Below, one piece after another: positions 18,689 through 25,722 of a stretch of DNA of 64,000 nt. Location of the stretch: positions 992,001 to 1,056,000 of the forward strand of contig NZ_CP047393.1 in the NCBI RefSeq assembly GCF_009858175.1, in the 5' to 3' direction. Source of the stretch: Pontibacillus sp. HMF3514 (GTDB taxonomy: Bacteria; Bacillota; Bacilli; Bacillales; BH030062). The translations under genes and the position numbers were made by a program. The notes below the pieces were generated by a model that made no database searches, had not been told where the DNA came from, and was given only the letters and a program-made list of their open reading frames with translations. Position 1 is the first letter of the stretch, and every line of letters begins with the position of its first letter.

Positions 18689-18708
18689 ATAGTAGAACCT
18701 AAATTTAA

Positions 18709-18741
18709 AGTGGTTCCGATTTTTTCGGGCCGCTTTTTTTG
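18709..18741 (+). terminator. Expression-platform terminator of the c-di-GMP riboswitch
   Basis: AGTGGTTCCGA / TCGGGCCGCT stem (with G-U pairs) followed by seven T. It lies between the aptamer and the RBS of the GGDEF gene. Confidence 0.8.
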
Positions 18742-18775
18742 TATGGATGCATTTGTCATTTAGGGAGGTAAGGAT

Positions 18776-19720
18776 GTGGAGTTGTTAGAGCTTAGTCTGA
18801 CATTGATCGGGTCAATGGCGGGATTAGTCGGTTTATATTACTTAGGTTGGGTCAAGATTAAAGAAAGGTTAACGAATGAGAAAAGAATCTATCAATTGGT
18901 GGAAAACTCAAAAGATATCATTTACATATGTGATGTTGAGCCTGAAATGAAGTTTCATTACTTAAGTCCTTCCATAGAACATATATTAGGGGGGAATATT
19001 GTTCAAAAAAGTTTTGAAAACCCATACATTATCTTTGAACGAATTCATCCAGAAGACTTTCCCATGTTGTACAAAAAAGTAACAGGTGACCTCGATTATA
19101 GTAAGCCTATTTTACAGCGATGGAAAGATGATTATGGGGAATTCCATTGGTTTGAGGAATACTGCACACCGATTTTTGAAAAAGGAATCATGACCGGAAT
19201 ACAGGGGATTATTCGTAATATTGATGATAAGGTGAAATTACAGAGGGAATTGGAATACAAGGCAAATCATGATTCATTAACAGGTGTTTATAATCGAGAT
19301 TATTTCGAGCGAATGATGAAACAGTTTGATCAGAAAGAAGATCGTTCGGTTGGTATCATCCTTTGTGATATGGATGACCTAAAATTAATCAATGATCAAT
19401 ATGGTCATAAAAAAGGGGATGAAGTGATCAAAGTTATCGGTCAACTGTTAGATCAATTTTCTTCGCCGTATGTTACAGTGACAAGAATTGGTGGAGATGA
19501 GTTTGCTATTTTTATAGAAGGTAAGGAACAAGATGTGGATCGAATACGCCAACAAATTAATGAAACCTTTTATCAGTTTAACGAACAGAAAGAAACCATT
19601 AAGATTAATATGTCGATTGGCATGGCTCATGTCCCTTCATCTTTTTCTAACATGGAAATGCTATATGTGTTAGCTGACCAACATATGTATAAAATTAAGA
19701 ACGCTAGAAAATCAGTTTAA
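18776..19720 (+). CDS. Membrane-anchored PAS-GGDEF diguanylate cyclase
   Basis: Predicted to make c-di-GMP from two GTP (314 aa). One N-terminal helix (about residues 5-24) precedes a PAS domain (VENSKDIIYICDVEPEMKF...IIRNIDDKVKLQREL, about 40-160) and a GGDEF domain with DSLTGVYNRDYF, LCDMDDLKLINDQYGH and an intact RIGGDEFAIF near residue 239. The usual RxxD product-inhibition site upstream of GGDEF is absent. The start is GTG 18776 with AGGGAGGTAAGG upstream. The c-di-GMP riboswitch in front gives transcriptional feedback in place of the allosteric one. It is inserted between cotO and cotY/Z, unlike B. subtilis. Confidence 0.92.
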   Translation: MELLELSLTLIGSMAGLVGLYYLGWVKIKERLTNEKRIYQLVENSKDIIYICDVEPEMKFHYLSPSIEHILGGNIVQKSFENPYIIFERIHPEDFPMLYKKVTGDLDYSKPILQRWKDDYGEFHWFEEYCTPIFEKGIMTGIQGIIRNIDDKVKLQRELEYKANHDSLTGVYNRDYFERMMKQFDQKEDRSVGIILCDMDDLKLINDQYGHKKGDEVIKVIGQLLDQFSSPYVTVTRIGGDEFAIFIEGKEQDVDRIRQQINETFYQFNEQKETIKINMSIGMAHVPSSFSNMEMLYVLADQHMYKIKNARKSV

Positions 19721-19749
19721 AAAAACAAACCATCCTAAATGACAAAATA

Positions 19750-19785
19750 AAGCCAGGTCCCTCATGTGAGGTGCCTGGCTTTTTG
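19750..19785 (+). terminator. Terminator of the diguanylate cyclase gene
   Basis: AAGCCAGG.. / ..CCTGGCTT hairpin followed by T5. Confidence 0.88.
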
Positions 19786-19795
19786 TAGTCCTCAG

Positions 19796-19850
19796 ATGTC
19801 TAGCTCCGGCGCCTAGCAATGAAGGGACTTTGGCCCACAAAACGGGCGCT
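19796..19850 (-). repeat. Fragment of the hairpin element
   Basis: TGTCTAGCTCCGGCGCCTAGCAATGAAGGGACTT-type sequence aligns with the start of the adjacent full element (TGTCTAGCTCCAGCGCCCAGCAACGATGGGAG), then stops, giving a partial tandem duplication. Confidence 0.65.
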
Positions 19851-19870
19851 GGCTCTTTTCTTAAAAGTAA

Positions 19871-20045
19871 AGAAAGTAAGTTGTAGCTCATAGTTGTCTA
19901 GCTCCAGCGCCCAGCAACGATGGGAGTTCCCTCGCCTTCGTTCGATAAGTCAACATCAAATTGTTTCACAATTTGTGTTTCCTTTATCTTACTACGGGCT
20001 CAGTCCACTCCCATCGTTGCTAAATAGACGCTTACGCTTTTCTTA
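19871..20045 (-). repeat. 175-bp hairpin element, copy 2 (at cotY/Z stop)
   Basis: Inverted copy of 14153-14328. Read on the minus strand it begins TAAGAAAAGCGTAAGCG, and that first TAA is the stop codon of the coat gene. It contains the same AGCAACGATGGGAGT / ACTCCCATCGTTGCT inverted repeat and ends with ATGAGCTACAACTTACTTTCT. Confidence 0.85.
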
Positions 20046-20495
20046 TGCCATTGCATCAATTGCTGGAAGGCAAGTGATGTGGCAGAAGCATCTAAGGTCA
20101 ACTGTGATGCAGATGCCTGTTGCAGTTAGGTCGTCAGTTTTTTGGCATGAAGGAGAATCTGGTTTGTCATCTTTCGCTGATGGATCAAGAAGCAGCTCGA
20201 GAAGTGCACATTCGCAATCTTCGTCTACCTCTTTTACACGGAAGATGAAGCTTTCGCGAATATCTCCAATTTCCCCGCGGCGAGCGCCAAACCCTTTGAA
20301 TGGTTTGCAATCTTTGCAGTATAGGATAACTGGTACTGTATCTAAGCTGTTACCTCCAACGTCACCCATTAGTTCATTAATAGATTGTTCACAGCTGGAG
20401 TTACAATCATCTGTAACATCGTTTTGAGCATCAACGATCTCTTTTAATATGTCACACACACAGCTACCAGTGTCGTGTCTTTTTCCACAACCCAT
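20043..20495 (-). CDS. cotZ: Spore coat crust/exosporium protein, CotY/CotZ family
   Basis: Cysteine-rich self-assembling outer spore protein (150 aa, 15 Cys). N-terminus CGKRHDTGSCVCDILKEIVDAQN and the blocks VPVILYCKDCKPFKGFGARR, FIFRVKEVDEDCECALLELL and DLRCFCHITCLPAI are characteristic of CotY/CotZ/ExsY. CotY and CotZ are paralogs and only one copy is seen, so the symbol is nominal. GAAAGGGGAAATG precedes ATG 20495. A near-perfect sigma-K promoter is upstream. The stop codon is formed by the start of a dispersed hairpin repeat. Confidence 0.9.
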   Translation of the reverse strand: MGCGKRHDTGSCVCDILKEIVDAQNDVTDDCNSSCEQSINELMGDVGGNSLDTVPVILYCKDCKPFKGFGARRGEIGDIRESFIFRVKEVDEDCECALLELLLDPSAKDDKPDSPSCQKTDDLTATGICITVDLRCFCHITCLPAIDAMA

Positions 20496-20538
20496 GTGTC
20501 ATTTCCCCTTTCTCGATTTATTGACTTATTGTCCTTAA

Positions 20539-20565
20539 TAGAATATGTGCTCGAGCCCTGAATGT
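20539..20565 (-). promoter_or_regulatory. Sigma-K promoter of cotY/Z
   Basis: On the minus strand: AC, 16 bases, CATATTCTA (20547-20539), exactly the AC-N16-CATANNNTA sigma-K consensus, 44 bases from the start codon. Confidence 0.8.
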
Positions 20566-20692
20566 GTGGGCATAAGCCCGTATTTTGATATTTTAAATGA
20601 GGATGGCAGTAATTCAGGTTTTACAACTGAAATATTATTTTTCACGAAATGTCACTGGCATTTCTTTTTTACATACAAGGGCTTTAGCCTAT

Positions 20693-20720
20693 ACACGTTC
20701 TAGGTGTTGGTCATAGGATA
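20693..20720 (+). promoter_or_regulatory. Sigma-K-like promoter of the 72-aa gene
   Basis: CATAGGATA (20712-20720) preceded by AC at 15 or 17 bases. It lies 114 bases before the start codon. Confidence 0.55.
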
Positions 20721-20833
20721 TTATCGATAAACGTGTTATGTGATGTATTCGCCTTTTCTCTGTGTTAGGTGAAGTAGCGTTACAAACCTAATCACTTACA
20801 TCACCACGGAAGAATTTGAAGGAGTGAAATGGC

Positions 20834-21052
20834 ATGTCAGATAGAAAGAAAGTCATCAATGTGGATAACTTAGTCATTTATGCGGATAACGTAACTTTAG
20901 AGCCAAGGCGTCGTCCTCATGACCGCCCTCCATTTGATCCGTTTTTCGGGCCACGTGGTCAAGAGGTAGAAGAAGAACAAGAAGAGAAAGTTGAAGAGGT
21001 GGAAGAACAAGAAGAGGAAGAAGATGATCGTCCACCATTTTCATGGATCTAG
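20834..21052 (+). CDS. Small acidic protein, probable spore-associated
   Basis: 72-residue protein: N-terminal SDRKKVINVDNLVIYADNVT, a Pro/Arg/Phe stretch (PRRRPHDRPPFDPFFGPRG), then a run of Glu and ending DDRPPFSWI. The two PPF motifs and extreme Glu content look like a structural or surface protein. GGAG nine bases before ATG 20834, a CATANNNTA box upstream and a good terminator behind suggest a real mother-cell-expressed gene. I do not recognise a named family; a coat-associated role is inference from position between cotY/Z and yjcA. Confidence 0.65.
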   Translation: MSDRKKVINVDNLVIYADNVTLEPRRRPHDRPPFDPFFGPRGQEVEEEQEEKVEEVEEQEEEEDDRPPFSWI

Positions 21053-21062
21053 CTTCAAGCGC

Positions 21063-21095
21063 AAAAGCTGACCTTTAAAGGGGTCAGCTTTTTGT
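21063..21095 (+). terminator. Terminator after the 72-aa gene
   Basis: AAAAGCTGACC / GGTCAGCTTTT hairpin with T5. Confidence 0.88.
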
Positions 21096-21179
21096 ATGGA
21101 GAGGTGTTAAACCATGCGCACCCCTTCCCCTATTTTTTAATTAATTTAATAAATTCCCACAATCTCCTCGTCCTAGAAA

Positions 21180-21188
21180 CATAAACTA
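21180..21188 (+). promoter_or_regulatory. CATANNNTA box upstream of yjcA
   Basis: CATAAACTA 23 bases before the yjcA start. The nearest AC is 19 bases upstream, so the -35 is off-spacing. Confidence 0.35.
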
Positions 21189-21210
21189 TGAAAAAGGAGG
21201 GAGGAGAAGG

Positions 21211-21555
21211 ATGTCTGTGTCATGGATGGAACTATTAATCTTAGTTTTTGCAAGTTTTCGAATTACTCGATTGTTCGTGTACGATTCAATTACAGAGTGG
21301 ATAAGAAGACCGTTTCATAGATATGTAGAGCATGAAACAGAAGATGGGGAAACGGAAACCTACATTGAAATAAAAGGTCGTGGGGTCCGTGCTTTTATAG
21401 GAGAGCTATTGAGCTGCCATTGGTGTACTGGTTTTTGGGTTTCGGCAGTCGTTCTGATAAGTTTTTTATATGTTCCGATCCTGTATCCTTTATGGATCAT
21501 TTATGCGATTAGTGGCGTGGTGGCACTCATATTTGAAATTTTTCAAGGGAAGTAG
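21211..21555 (+). CDS. yjcA: DUF1360 sporulation membrane protein (YjcA/SpoVN-like)
   Basis: 114-aa membrane protein with an N-terminal helix (WMELLILVFASFRITRLFVYD), a polar central segment (FHRYVEHETEDGETETYIEIKGRG), and the family hallmark LLSCHWCTGFWVSAVVL leading into a second hydrophobic region. DUF1360 proteins include B. subtilis YjcA, needed for spore resistance, which also follows the cotXYZ cluster. ATG 21211 is preceded by AAAGGAGGGAGGAG. The role is by homology and position. Confidence 0.85.
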   Translation: MSVSWMELLILVFASFRITRLFVYDSITEWIRRPFHRYVEHETEDGETETYIEIKGRGVRAFIGELLSCHWCTGFWVSAVVLISFLYVPILYPLWIIYAISGVVALIFEIFQGK

Positions 21556-21567
21556 GACACTACCCAT

Positions 21568-21595
21568 ACAGATATCTCATCTTTTTCATACGTTA
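21568..21595 (+). promoter_or_regulatory. Sigma-K-like promoter of the Lys-rich peptide gene
   Basis: AC (21568-21569), 17-base spacer, CATACGTTA (21587-21595). The start codon follows 39 bases later. Confidence 0.55.
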
Positions 21596-21633
21596 TAGAG
21601 AAGGTTTAGTTTGTGTGAAAGGATGGGGTGATT

Positions 21634-21744
21634 GTGAAATCGTCAGACTCCAAAAAATATAAACCTGTTAAAACAAGCAAGAAATCTTCAAAATCAGGAG
21701 TTAAGAAGAAAAAAGGCTGCGGTTGCGGGAAGAAAAAGCGATAA
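21634..21744 (+). CDS. 36-aa Lys/Cys peptide, probable sporulation product
   Basis: Short frame starting at GTG 21634 (an upstream GTG at 21628 is also possible) and encoding KSSDSKKYKPVKTSKKSS then SGVKKKKGCGCGKKKR. Nearly half of the residues are lysine, with a CGC pair near the end. It follows AAAGGATGGGG and a CATANNNTA box with correct AC spacing, and the next gene begins one base after its stop. The composition resembles small basic coat or cortex-associated peptides. No named family recognised. Coding status rests on the RBS, promoter and tight linkage. Confidence 0.5.
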   Translation: MKSSDSKKYKPVKTSKKSSKSGVKKKKGCGCGKKKR

Positions 21745-21745
21745 A

Positions 21746-21973
21746 ATGAGCAGACAACCAAGAGTATTTCACCCACATTGGATGAAAACATTTCATGATA
21801 TTCATAAACACTTGGACAACAAAGAGCATTGGTTTCAATTTCCTGAAAAGAAGCATGAAAAATTCGAGAAAGAGTTTAACTCCTGGCATGAGGATTGGCA
21901 TAAGTCATTTATAAATGGAATTGGGGAAATCGAAAAGGTCATGAAGGAATTAGAAAAAAAGATAGAAGATTGA
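21746..21973 (+). CDS. Small His/Lys/Glu-rich helical protein, unknown
   Basis: 75 aa: SRQPRVFHPHWMKTFHDIH... rich in His, Trp and Phe, then a charged amphipathic helix ending IEKVMKELEKKIED. It starts one base after the stop of the Lys-rich peptide gene and ends at a hairpin terminator, so the two form a bicistron. No membrane segment or signal. Probable sporulation gene by position; function unknown. Confidence 0.6.
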   Translation: MSRQPRVFHPHWMKTFHDIHKHLDNKEHWFQFPEKKHEKFEKEFNSWHEDWHKSFINGIGEIEKVMKELEKKIED

Positions 21974-22005
21974 ACTTCTCGTGCCTATGCATGGGAAGTT
22001 TTTAA
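21973..22005 (+). terminator. Terminator of the small bicistron
   Basis: AACTTC..GTGC / GCATG.GAAGTT imperfect hairpin followed by T5. Confidence 0.65.
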
Positions 22006-22182
22006 TGTGTACCTTTAGTTCAACTTCCCTATCCTAAAAAACACCTAGTTAATTGGTAATGCAACCACCTCCTACCAATAACCTAATTTAATAAAAAATA
22101 GGTTGACACCCTATGAAACATAGATGTTTACACGAATACATATGCTAATTAAAGGGTAAGGAATAAATAGGAGGGATGAAAT

Positions 22183-22464
22183 ATGGGTTATATATTACCT
22201 GTGGCGCATTATCAATATCAAGATTATCGTGAACGTGTGCAACCAATTGAAAATGATCCCTTTTACATTGATCCAGTATTTAAAGCAAACTTAGAAGAAA
22301 AATTACGTGATCGAGAACCAAGAGAAGAAGACCGTAAAGATTATCAAGATTATAAACAAGAACAAGAAGAAATCTATACACCCAAAACGATACATGCATC
22401 AAAAGTTCATGAAATTTACTCAGAGTTAACAGGAATAGGGCGGCATTTTAACGAAAGTATTTAG
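22183..22464 (+). CDS. Conserved hypothetical, charged 93-aa protein
   Basis: Begins GYILPVAHYQYQDYRERVQP, followed by a strongly acidic/basic segment (residues 45-68, DREPREEDRKDYQDYKQEQEE) and a C-terminus KTIHASKVHEIYSELTGIGR. AGGAGGGATG lies just upstream of ATG 22183, and a CATATGCTA box is at 22139-22147 without a well-spaced AC. The MGYILPV..YQY start recalls a short Bacillaceae hypothetical family, but I cannot name it. Confidence 0.65.
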   Translation: MGYILPVAHYQYQDYRERVQPIENDPFYIDPVFKANLEEKLRDREPREEDRKDYQDYKQEQEEIYTPKTIHASKVHEIYSELTGIGRHFNESI

Positions 22465-22496
22465 TAAATGTTTTAATGCCTAAGGAGTCGATTTCG

Positions 22497-23399
22497 ATGC
22501 AGCTCACCCAAATCAACCAAAACCTTTTTTATTTTAAAGGTCCAGTCAACATCGGTTATATCTGGCAAGGAGATTCAGGTATGCTTGTTGATGCGGGAAT
22601 TGATGCGCAAACTATGAAAAAAGTGCTAAAGCAGCTCGATGAACAAAATTATCCTGTCACGCATCTATTTATTACCCACGCACATTCCGATCACTACGGA
22701 GGTGGGTCATATCTGCAGCAGGATCGACCGGTTTATACGTTTGCTCCGTTTTATGAGGAGGCGATTTTACGAAATCCTTCATTAGAGCCTCTGTATTTAT
22801 TCGGAGGAAATGATCCTATTCCAGAGTTACGAAACAAATTTTTAGAAGGAAAGTCCATCTTTATTGATGAAGTATTGCAAGAAGGTGTTTATGAACGTGA
22901 TGGCTTTAACTTCACAACGTACTTACTTCCTGGTCACAGCTATTATCAATTAGGAATTTTCATTCATGATTGTTTATTTGCAGGGGATAGCTACTTTAGT
23001 GAGGAGTTGCTTCATAAACATAAAATTCCTTTTCTAACCGATGCGCATTTGGCGATTCAATCCTTGTACAAGCTTAAGGATATTCCAGCGCAAGGTGCTC
23101 TGCCAGGACATGGCGTATATGAAGAAGATTTTCATCAAACGGTAGATGCTAATATTGCTTATCACCATGAGCTTCTACATATGCTGAGAGAGTTTATTAA
23201 AGAAAATGAACCTGTGGCCCATGAAGATCTAATCGTATATATGTGCGAGGAGTATGAAATTCAAACGCCTCAGCTATCACAATGGCTTATGTTTCGTACA
23301 GCTGTTACAGCTTACCTCCTTGCATTGGTTAAGCAGGAGCAAGTGGAGCATAAGATTGAACATTACAGATGGATATTTAAAATAAAAGGAGAAGCCTAG
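22497..23399 (+). CDS. Metallo-beta-lactamase-fold hydrolase
   Basis: Zinc hydrolase of the MBL superfamily (300 aa) with the HAHSDHYGG motif (about residues 61-69), GHSYYQLGIF and LFAGDSYF metal ligands, and a helical C-terminal domain (NIAYHHELLHMLREFI onward) like those of MBL hydrolases with a winged tail. The frame opens at 22476, but TAAGGAGT points to ATG 22497, giving MQLTQINQNLFYFKG. Substrate unknown. It converges with the DUF421 gene; the two stop codons overlap by four bases. Confidence 0.85.
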   Translation: MQLTQINQNLFYFKGPVNIGYIWQGDSGMLVDAGIDAQTMKKVLKQLDEQNYPVTHLFITHAHSDHYGGGSYLQQDRPVYTFAPFYEEAILRNPSLEPLYLFGGNDPIPELRNKFLEGKSIFIDEVLQEGVYERDGFNFTTYLLPGHSYYQLGIFIHDCLFAGDSYFSEELLHKHKIPFLTDAHLAIQSLYKLKDIPAQGALPGHGVYEEDFHQTVDANIAYHHELLHMLREFIKENEPVAHEDLIVYMCEEYEIQTPQLSQWLMFRTAVTAYLLALVKQEQVEHKIEHYRWIFKIKGEA

Positions 23400-23430
23400 T
23401 ATGGTTGTACATGTAGGGCTTCTCCTTTTT
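23385..23430. terminator. Bidirectional terminator embedded in convergent stop codons
   Basis: AAAGGAGAAGCCT / AGGGCTTCTCCTTT stem spans the ends of both the MBL hydrolase and the DUF421 gene, with A-rich left and T-rich right flanks, so each gene's last codons form one arm. Confidence 0.8.
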
Positions 23431-24070
23431 TGTATTCAGCATAGAGTACCTCTTTGGCTGAAGTGAATTGTTGTTTTTGCAGTTCTTTTTCTAGCCATCC
23501 TTCATCTAATCCTTCTTCACTTAAGTTATCCCACACGATTTCACCATCACTAATTAACGTTCGGGCTAATTCAACAGTTTGTGGAGTTAAGTTAAGGTCT
23601 CCTCGACTCGGTGTTTGTTCAAGTGATTTTCGTAAGACTGATACAGTCCCATCTGTTTCAAGGACGGCATATTCTACATCCTGTATTGAAAAAACTTCTT
23701 TGGAACGAAGAAGGTGCTGGAGTTGGTTGATATCCAGTCTCCCTTTTTTCATGTTTTGATATTGTAATTTTCCTTTATATATAATCACACTAGGTCGTCC
23801 TTCTAGAAGTGCCCTGGATCCTTTGAACTTTTGCGTAACCCACTCGGTTATGTAGATCAACAATCCCCATAAAAAGACAGCATAGAGTACTTGGAATATG
23901 CCCACCTCTTTATCGTATAAAGCATTACCAACGAGCTCACCAAGAACAAGCGCTGCAATAAAATCGAATGCCGTAATTTGTGTGATTTGAGTTTTACCAA
24001 GTACTTTGGTTAGGACAAATAAGCATAAAAAGCCGATGATCGTTTCAATTAAAATTTGAGAATAAACCAA
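23396..24070 (-). CDS. DUF421 membrane protein (YetF/YkjA family)
   Basis: 224 aa, three N-terminal helices (IETIIGFLCLFVLTKVLG, FDFIAALVLGELVGNALY, FQVLYAVFLWGLLIYITEW) and a cytosolic domain with PSVIIYKGKLQYQNMKKGRLDINQLQHLLR, diagnostic of the YetF/DUF421 family. The same family occurs in several copies in Bacillus and has been linked to spore germination membrane complexes in some members. The start is read as TTG 24070 behind GAGGGGAG (spacing tight), so the exact start is uncertain. Confidence 0.88.
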   Translation of the reverse strand: MVYSQILIETIIGFLCLFVLTKVLGKTQITQITAFDFIAALVLGELVGNALYDKEVGIFQVLYAVFLWGLLIYITEWVTQKFKGSRALLEGRPSVIIYKGKLQYQNMKKGRLDINQLQHLLRSKEVFSIQDVEYAVLETDGTVSVLRKSLEQTPSRGDLNLTPQTVELARTLISDGEIVWDNLSEEGLDEGWLEKELQKQQFTSAKEVLYAEYKKGEALHVQPY

Positions 24071-24222
24071 ACTCCCCTCATCCTTTCTATCAGTTCCTTA
24101 CCATCATTGACAGAAAGGGGGAAAGTCATACTAGGGAAATAAGCTGAAACATCGGGTTTTTATTATGGTTAAATTTAGTTAATGGAGGTGTGACGGGGAA
24201 GATGATGTGGGGAGGAGTAGTG

Positions 24223-24339
24223 ATGAAAATGAACGTTAGAGAAGTAGTAATTCTATTCAACTTAAGCGCCTCAATAGTCACACGATTGCATAGGCATCAA
24301 TCTAATTTCCTGAAAAAGCAAGTGCAGTTAGATACATAA
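24223..24339 (+). CDS. Possible 38-aa peptide
   Basis: ATG 24223 follows GGGGAGGAG with good spacing and opens a frame encoding KMNVREVVILFNLSASIV then TRLHRHQSNFLKKQVQLDT. A short hydrophobic stretch sits between basic ends. It lies in a ~1-kb gene-poor region (24071-25120) that otherwise holds only AT-rich sequence, a second possible peptide on the other strand, and a truncated repeat. Only the RBS supports it. Confidence 0.3.
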   Translation: MKMNVREVVILFNLSASIVTRLHRHQSNFLKKQVQLDT

Positions 24340-24606
24340 AATTGAAGTCATTAGGCATAGCAATTGTGTAGTGTATATATTAAGAATGAGAAGCGATTTG
24401 GTGAGATTCTGGTTAAAATACACGCTACACCTAGATTGTTTATGAAGAGATATGGTGAACTATTGTTTTTTGCGTTTTGTGAGTTCTCAGGATAAATTCG
24501 TTGGAAAGTATTATAAGGTAAGAGTGTTACTTATTATAATTATGAAGGTTTGAGTAGGTTAGTAGATTTAATATTTGCTTGGTTGCATAGGTTTTCGTTA
24601 AATACA

Positions 24607-24726
24607 TTAAACTCTTTCAACAAGCTGGCGCTGGAACTTGGAACGTTGACTAATGGCTCGTAACAGAAACATTTTGTCCTGATTCGTTAGCATACTCCAA
24701 CTTCGAGCTTTGATCTTCACTTTCAT
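24607..24726 (-). CDS. Possible 39-aa basic peptide
   Basis: On the minus strand ATG 24726 (or GTG two codons on) follows GGGGAGGA and opens KVKIKARSWSMLTNQDKMFL then LRAISQRSKFQRQLVERV. The composition is basic and amphipathic. No family recognised. It may be a real small protein or chance. Confidence 0.3.
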   Translation of the reverse strand: MKVKIKARSWSMLTNQDKMFLLRAISQRSKFQRQLVERV

Positions 24727-24924
24727 TCCTCCCCATTAAAGATTGTTTGAATCAAGCGGAGTTCTGTGATGAATGATTTACTTATCTATACCACCGTTAA
24801 ACAGGGTTAAACAACAAAGTGTTCTACAAAAACTGCATGTACTAGGGGTTTTAGGATAATCTTCATCGAAATATGTCAAAAAGGGTAGAATCTAAGTTGG
24901 TTTTGTTGAGGGAATGTAGATATG

Positions 24925-24960
24925 TGAGAAGGGGTTGCTTTCCCCAACCCACCTTAGCTT
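24925..24960 (+). repeat. Internally deleted copy of the GGTGGGCTTGGGAACGGGTT repeat
   Basis: GGGGTTGCTTTCCCCAACCC then ACCTTAGC joins the left inner part (GGGTTGCTTTCCCC) and the right end (CAACCC..CACCTTAGC) of the 28919-29040 element, with the roughly 80-base middle missing. Confidence 0.6.
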
Positions 24961-25120
24961 ATCTATAAGTCATCAACTTCTGTAATAATGGTTCAGCCAT
25001 TTTTCAGTAACATGATTAAAAAATACAATTAAATGTAAGTTTGAAGGTAAAATTTATACCATATTATGTTAATATTATCGATAGACGAATGAATTGTAAT
25101 AAAGGGGGGGAGGAGCCCTG

Positions 25121-25702
25121 ATGAAAAGGTTGAGCATTTTAATAGCTTTTATGCCAGTTTTAATCTCAGAATGTTCAGAAGGAAAAGCGAAAGAAAGTGT
25201 TCTTGATGCTTTAACTGAAATAAAAGAGTATGAGGCCATTTTTCATCATGAAAAGGTGAAGAATGGAGTAGTGGTTTTCTATGAGCCAAAGAGTGATGGC
25301 TCGAATGGTCCCTCGCCTTTGTCTACGACTTTTATACAAGAGACTTCAGATGGGTGGGAGAGTACTTTAGATAGAGGTGGACACACAAAGACATCTAGAC
25401 CATTTACTTCCCACCAATTGTTGGTGCAAGCGGATGAAAACTCTCCATTTCCAATGCTATATGGAAACGTTACAAATCCAGATGTGAAACACGTGAGAAT
25501 AACACTTGGAGATAAGAAAATACGTCCTAAAACCATTCACTCTCAAGGAAACCATATTTGGTACGCATTTGTGGATAAACCTACTGATAGTTCACCTTTT
25601 ATCATCAAAGGGTTATCTGAAGACTTTGAGGTTGTTGAAACGGTGGAGCATAAAGTTGGTCAATCTAGTTTTGCTGGTGATGAAGTGGTGGATGATGAGT
25701 AG
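25121..25702 (+). CDS. Secreted or lipoprotein-like hypothetical
   Basis: 193 aa with an N-terminal hydrophobic segment (KRLSILIAFMPVLISEC) that looks like a lipoprotein signal whose -1 position is Glu instead of Gly/Ala/Ser. The rest is a soluble beta-rich domain (AIFHHEKVKNGVVVFYEPK, HVRITLGDKKIRPKTIH, WYAFVDKPTDSSPFIIKGL). GGGGGGGAGGAG precedes ATG 25121. A peptidase E gene follows after 20 bases. No family recognised; the broken lipobox may mean loss of lipidation. Confidence 0.7.
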   Translation: MKRLSILIAFMPVLISECSEGKAKESVLDALTEIKEYEAIFHHEKVKNGVVVFYEPKSDGSNGPSPLSTTFIQETSDGWESTLDRGGHTKTSRPFTSHQLLVQADENSPFPMLYGNVTNPDVKHVRITLGDKKIRPKTIHSQGNHIWYAFVDKPTDSSPFIIKGLSEDFEVVETVEHKVGQSSFAGDEVVDDE

Positions 25703-25722
25703 TTTTGAGAACAAGAGGTATT

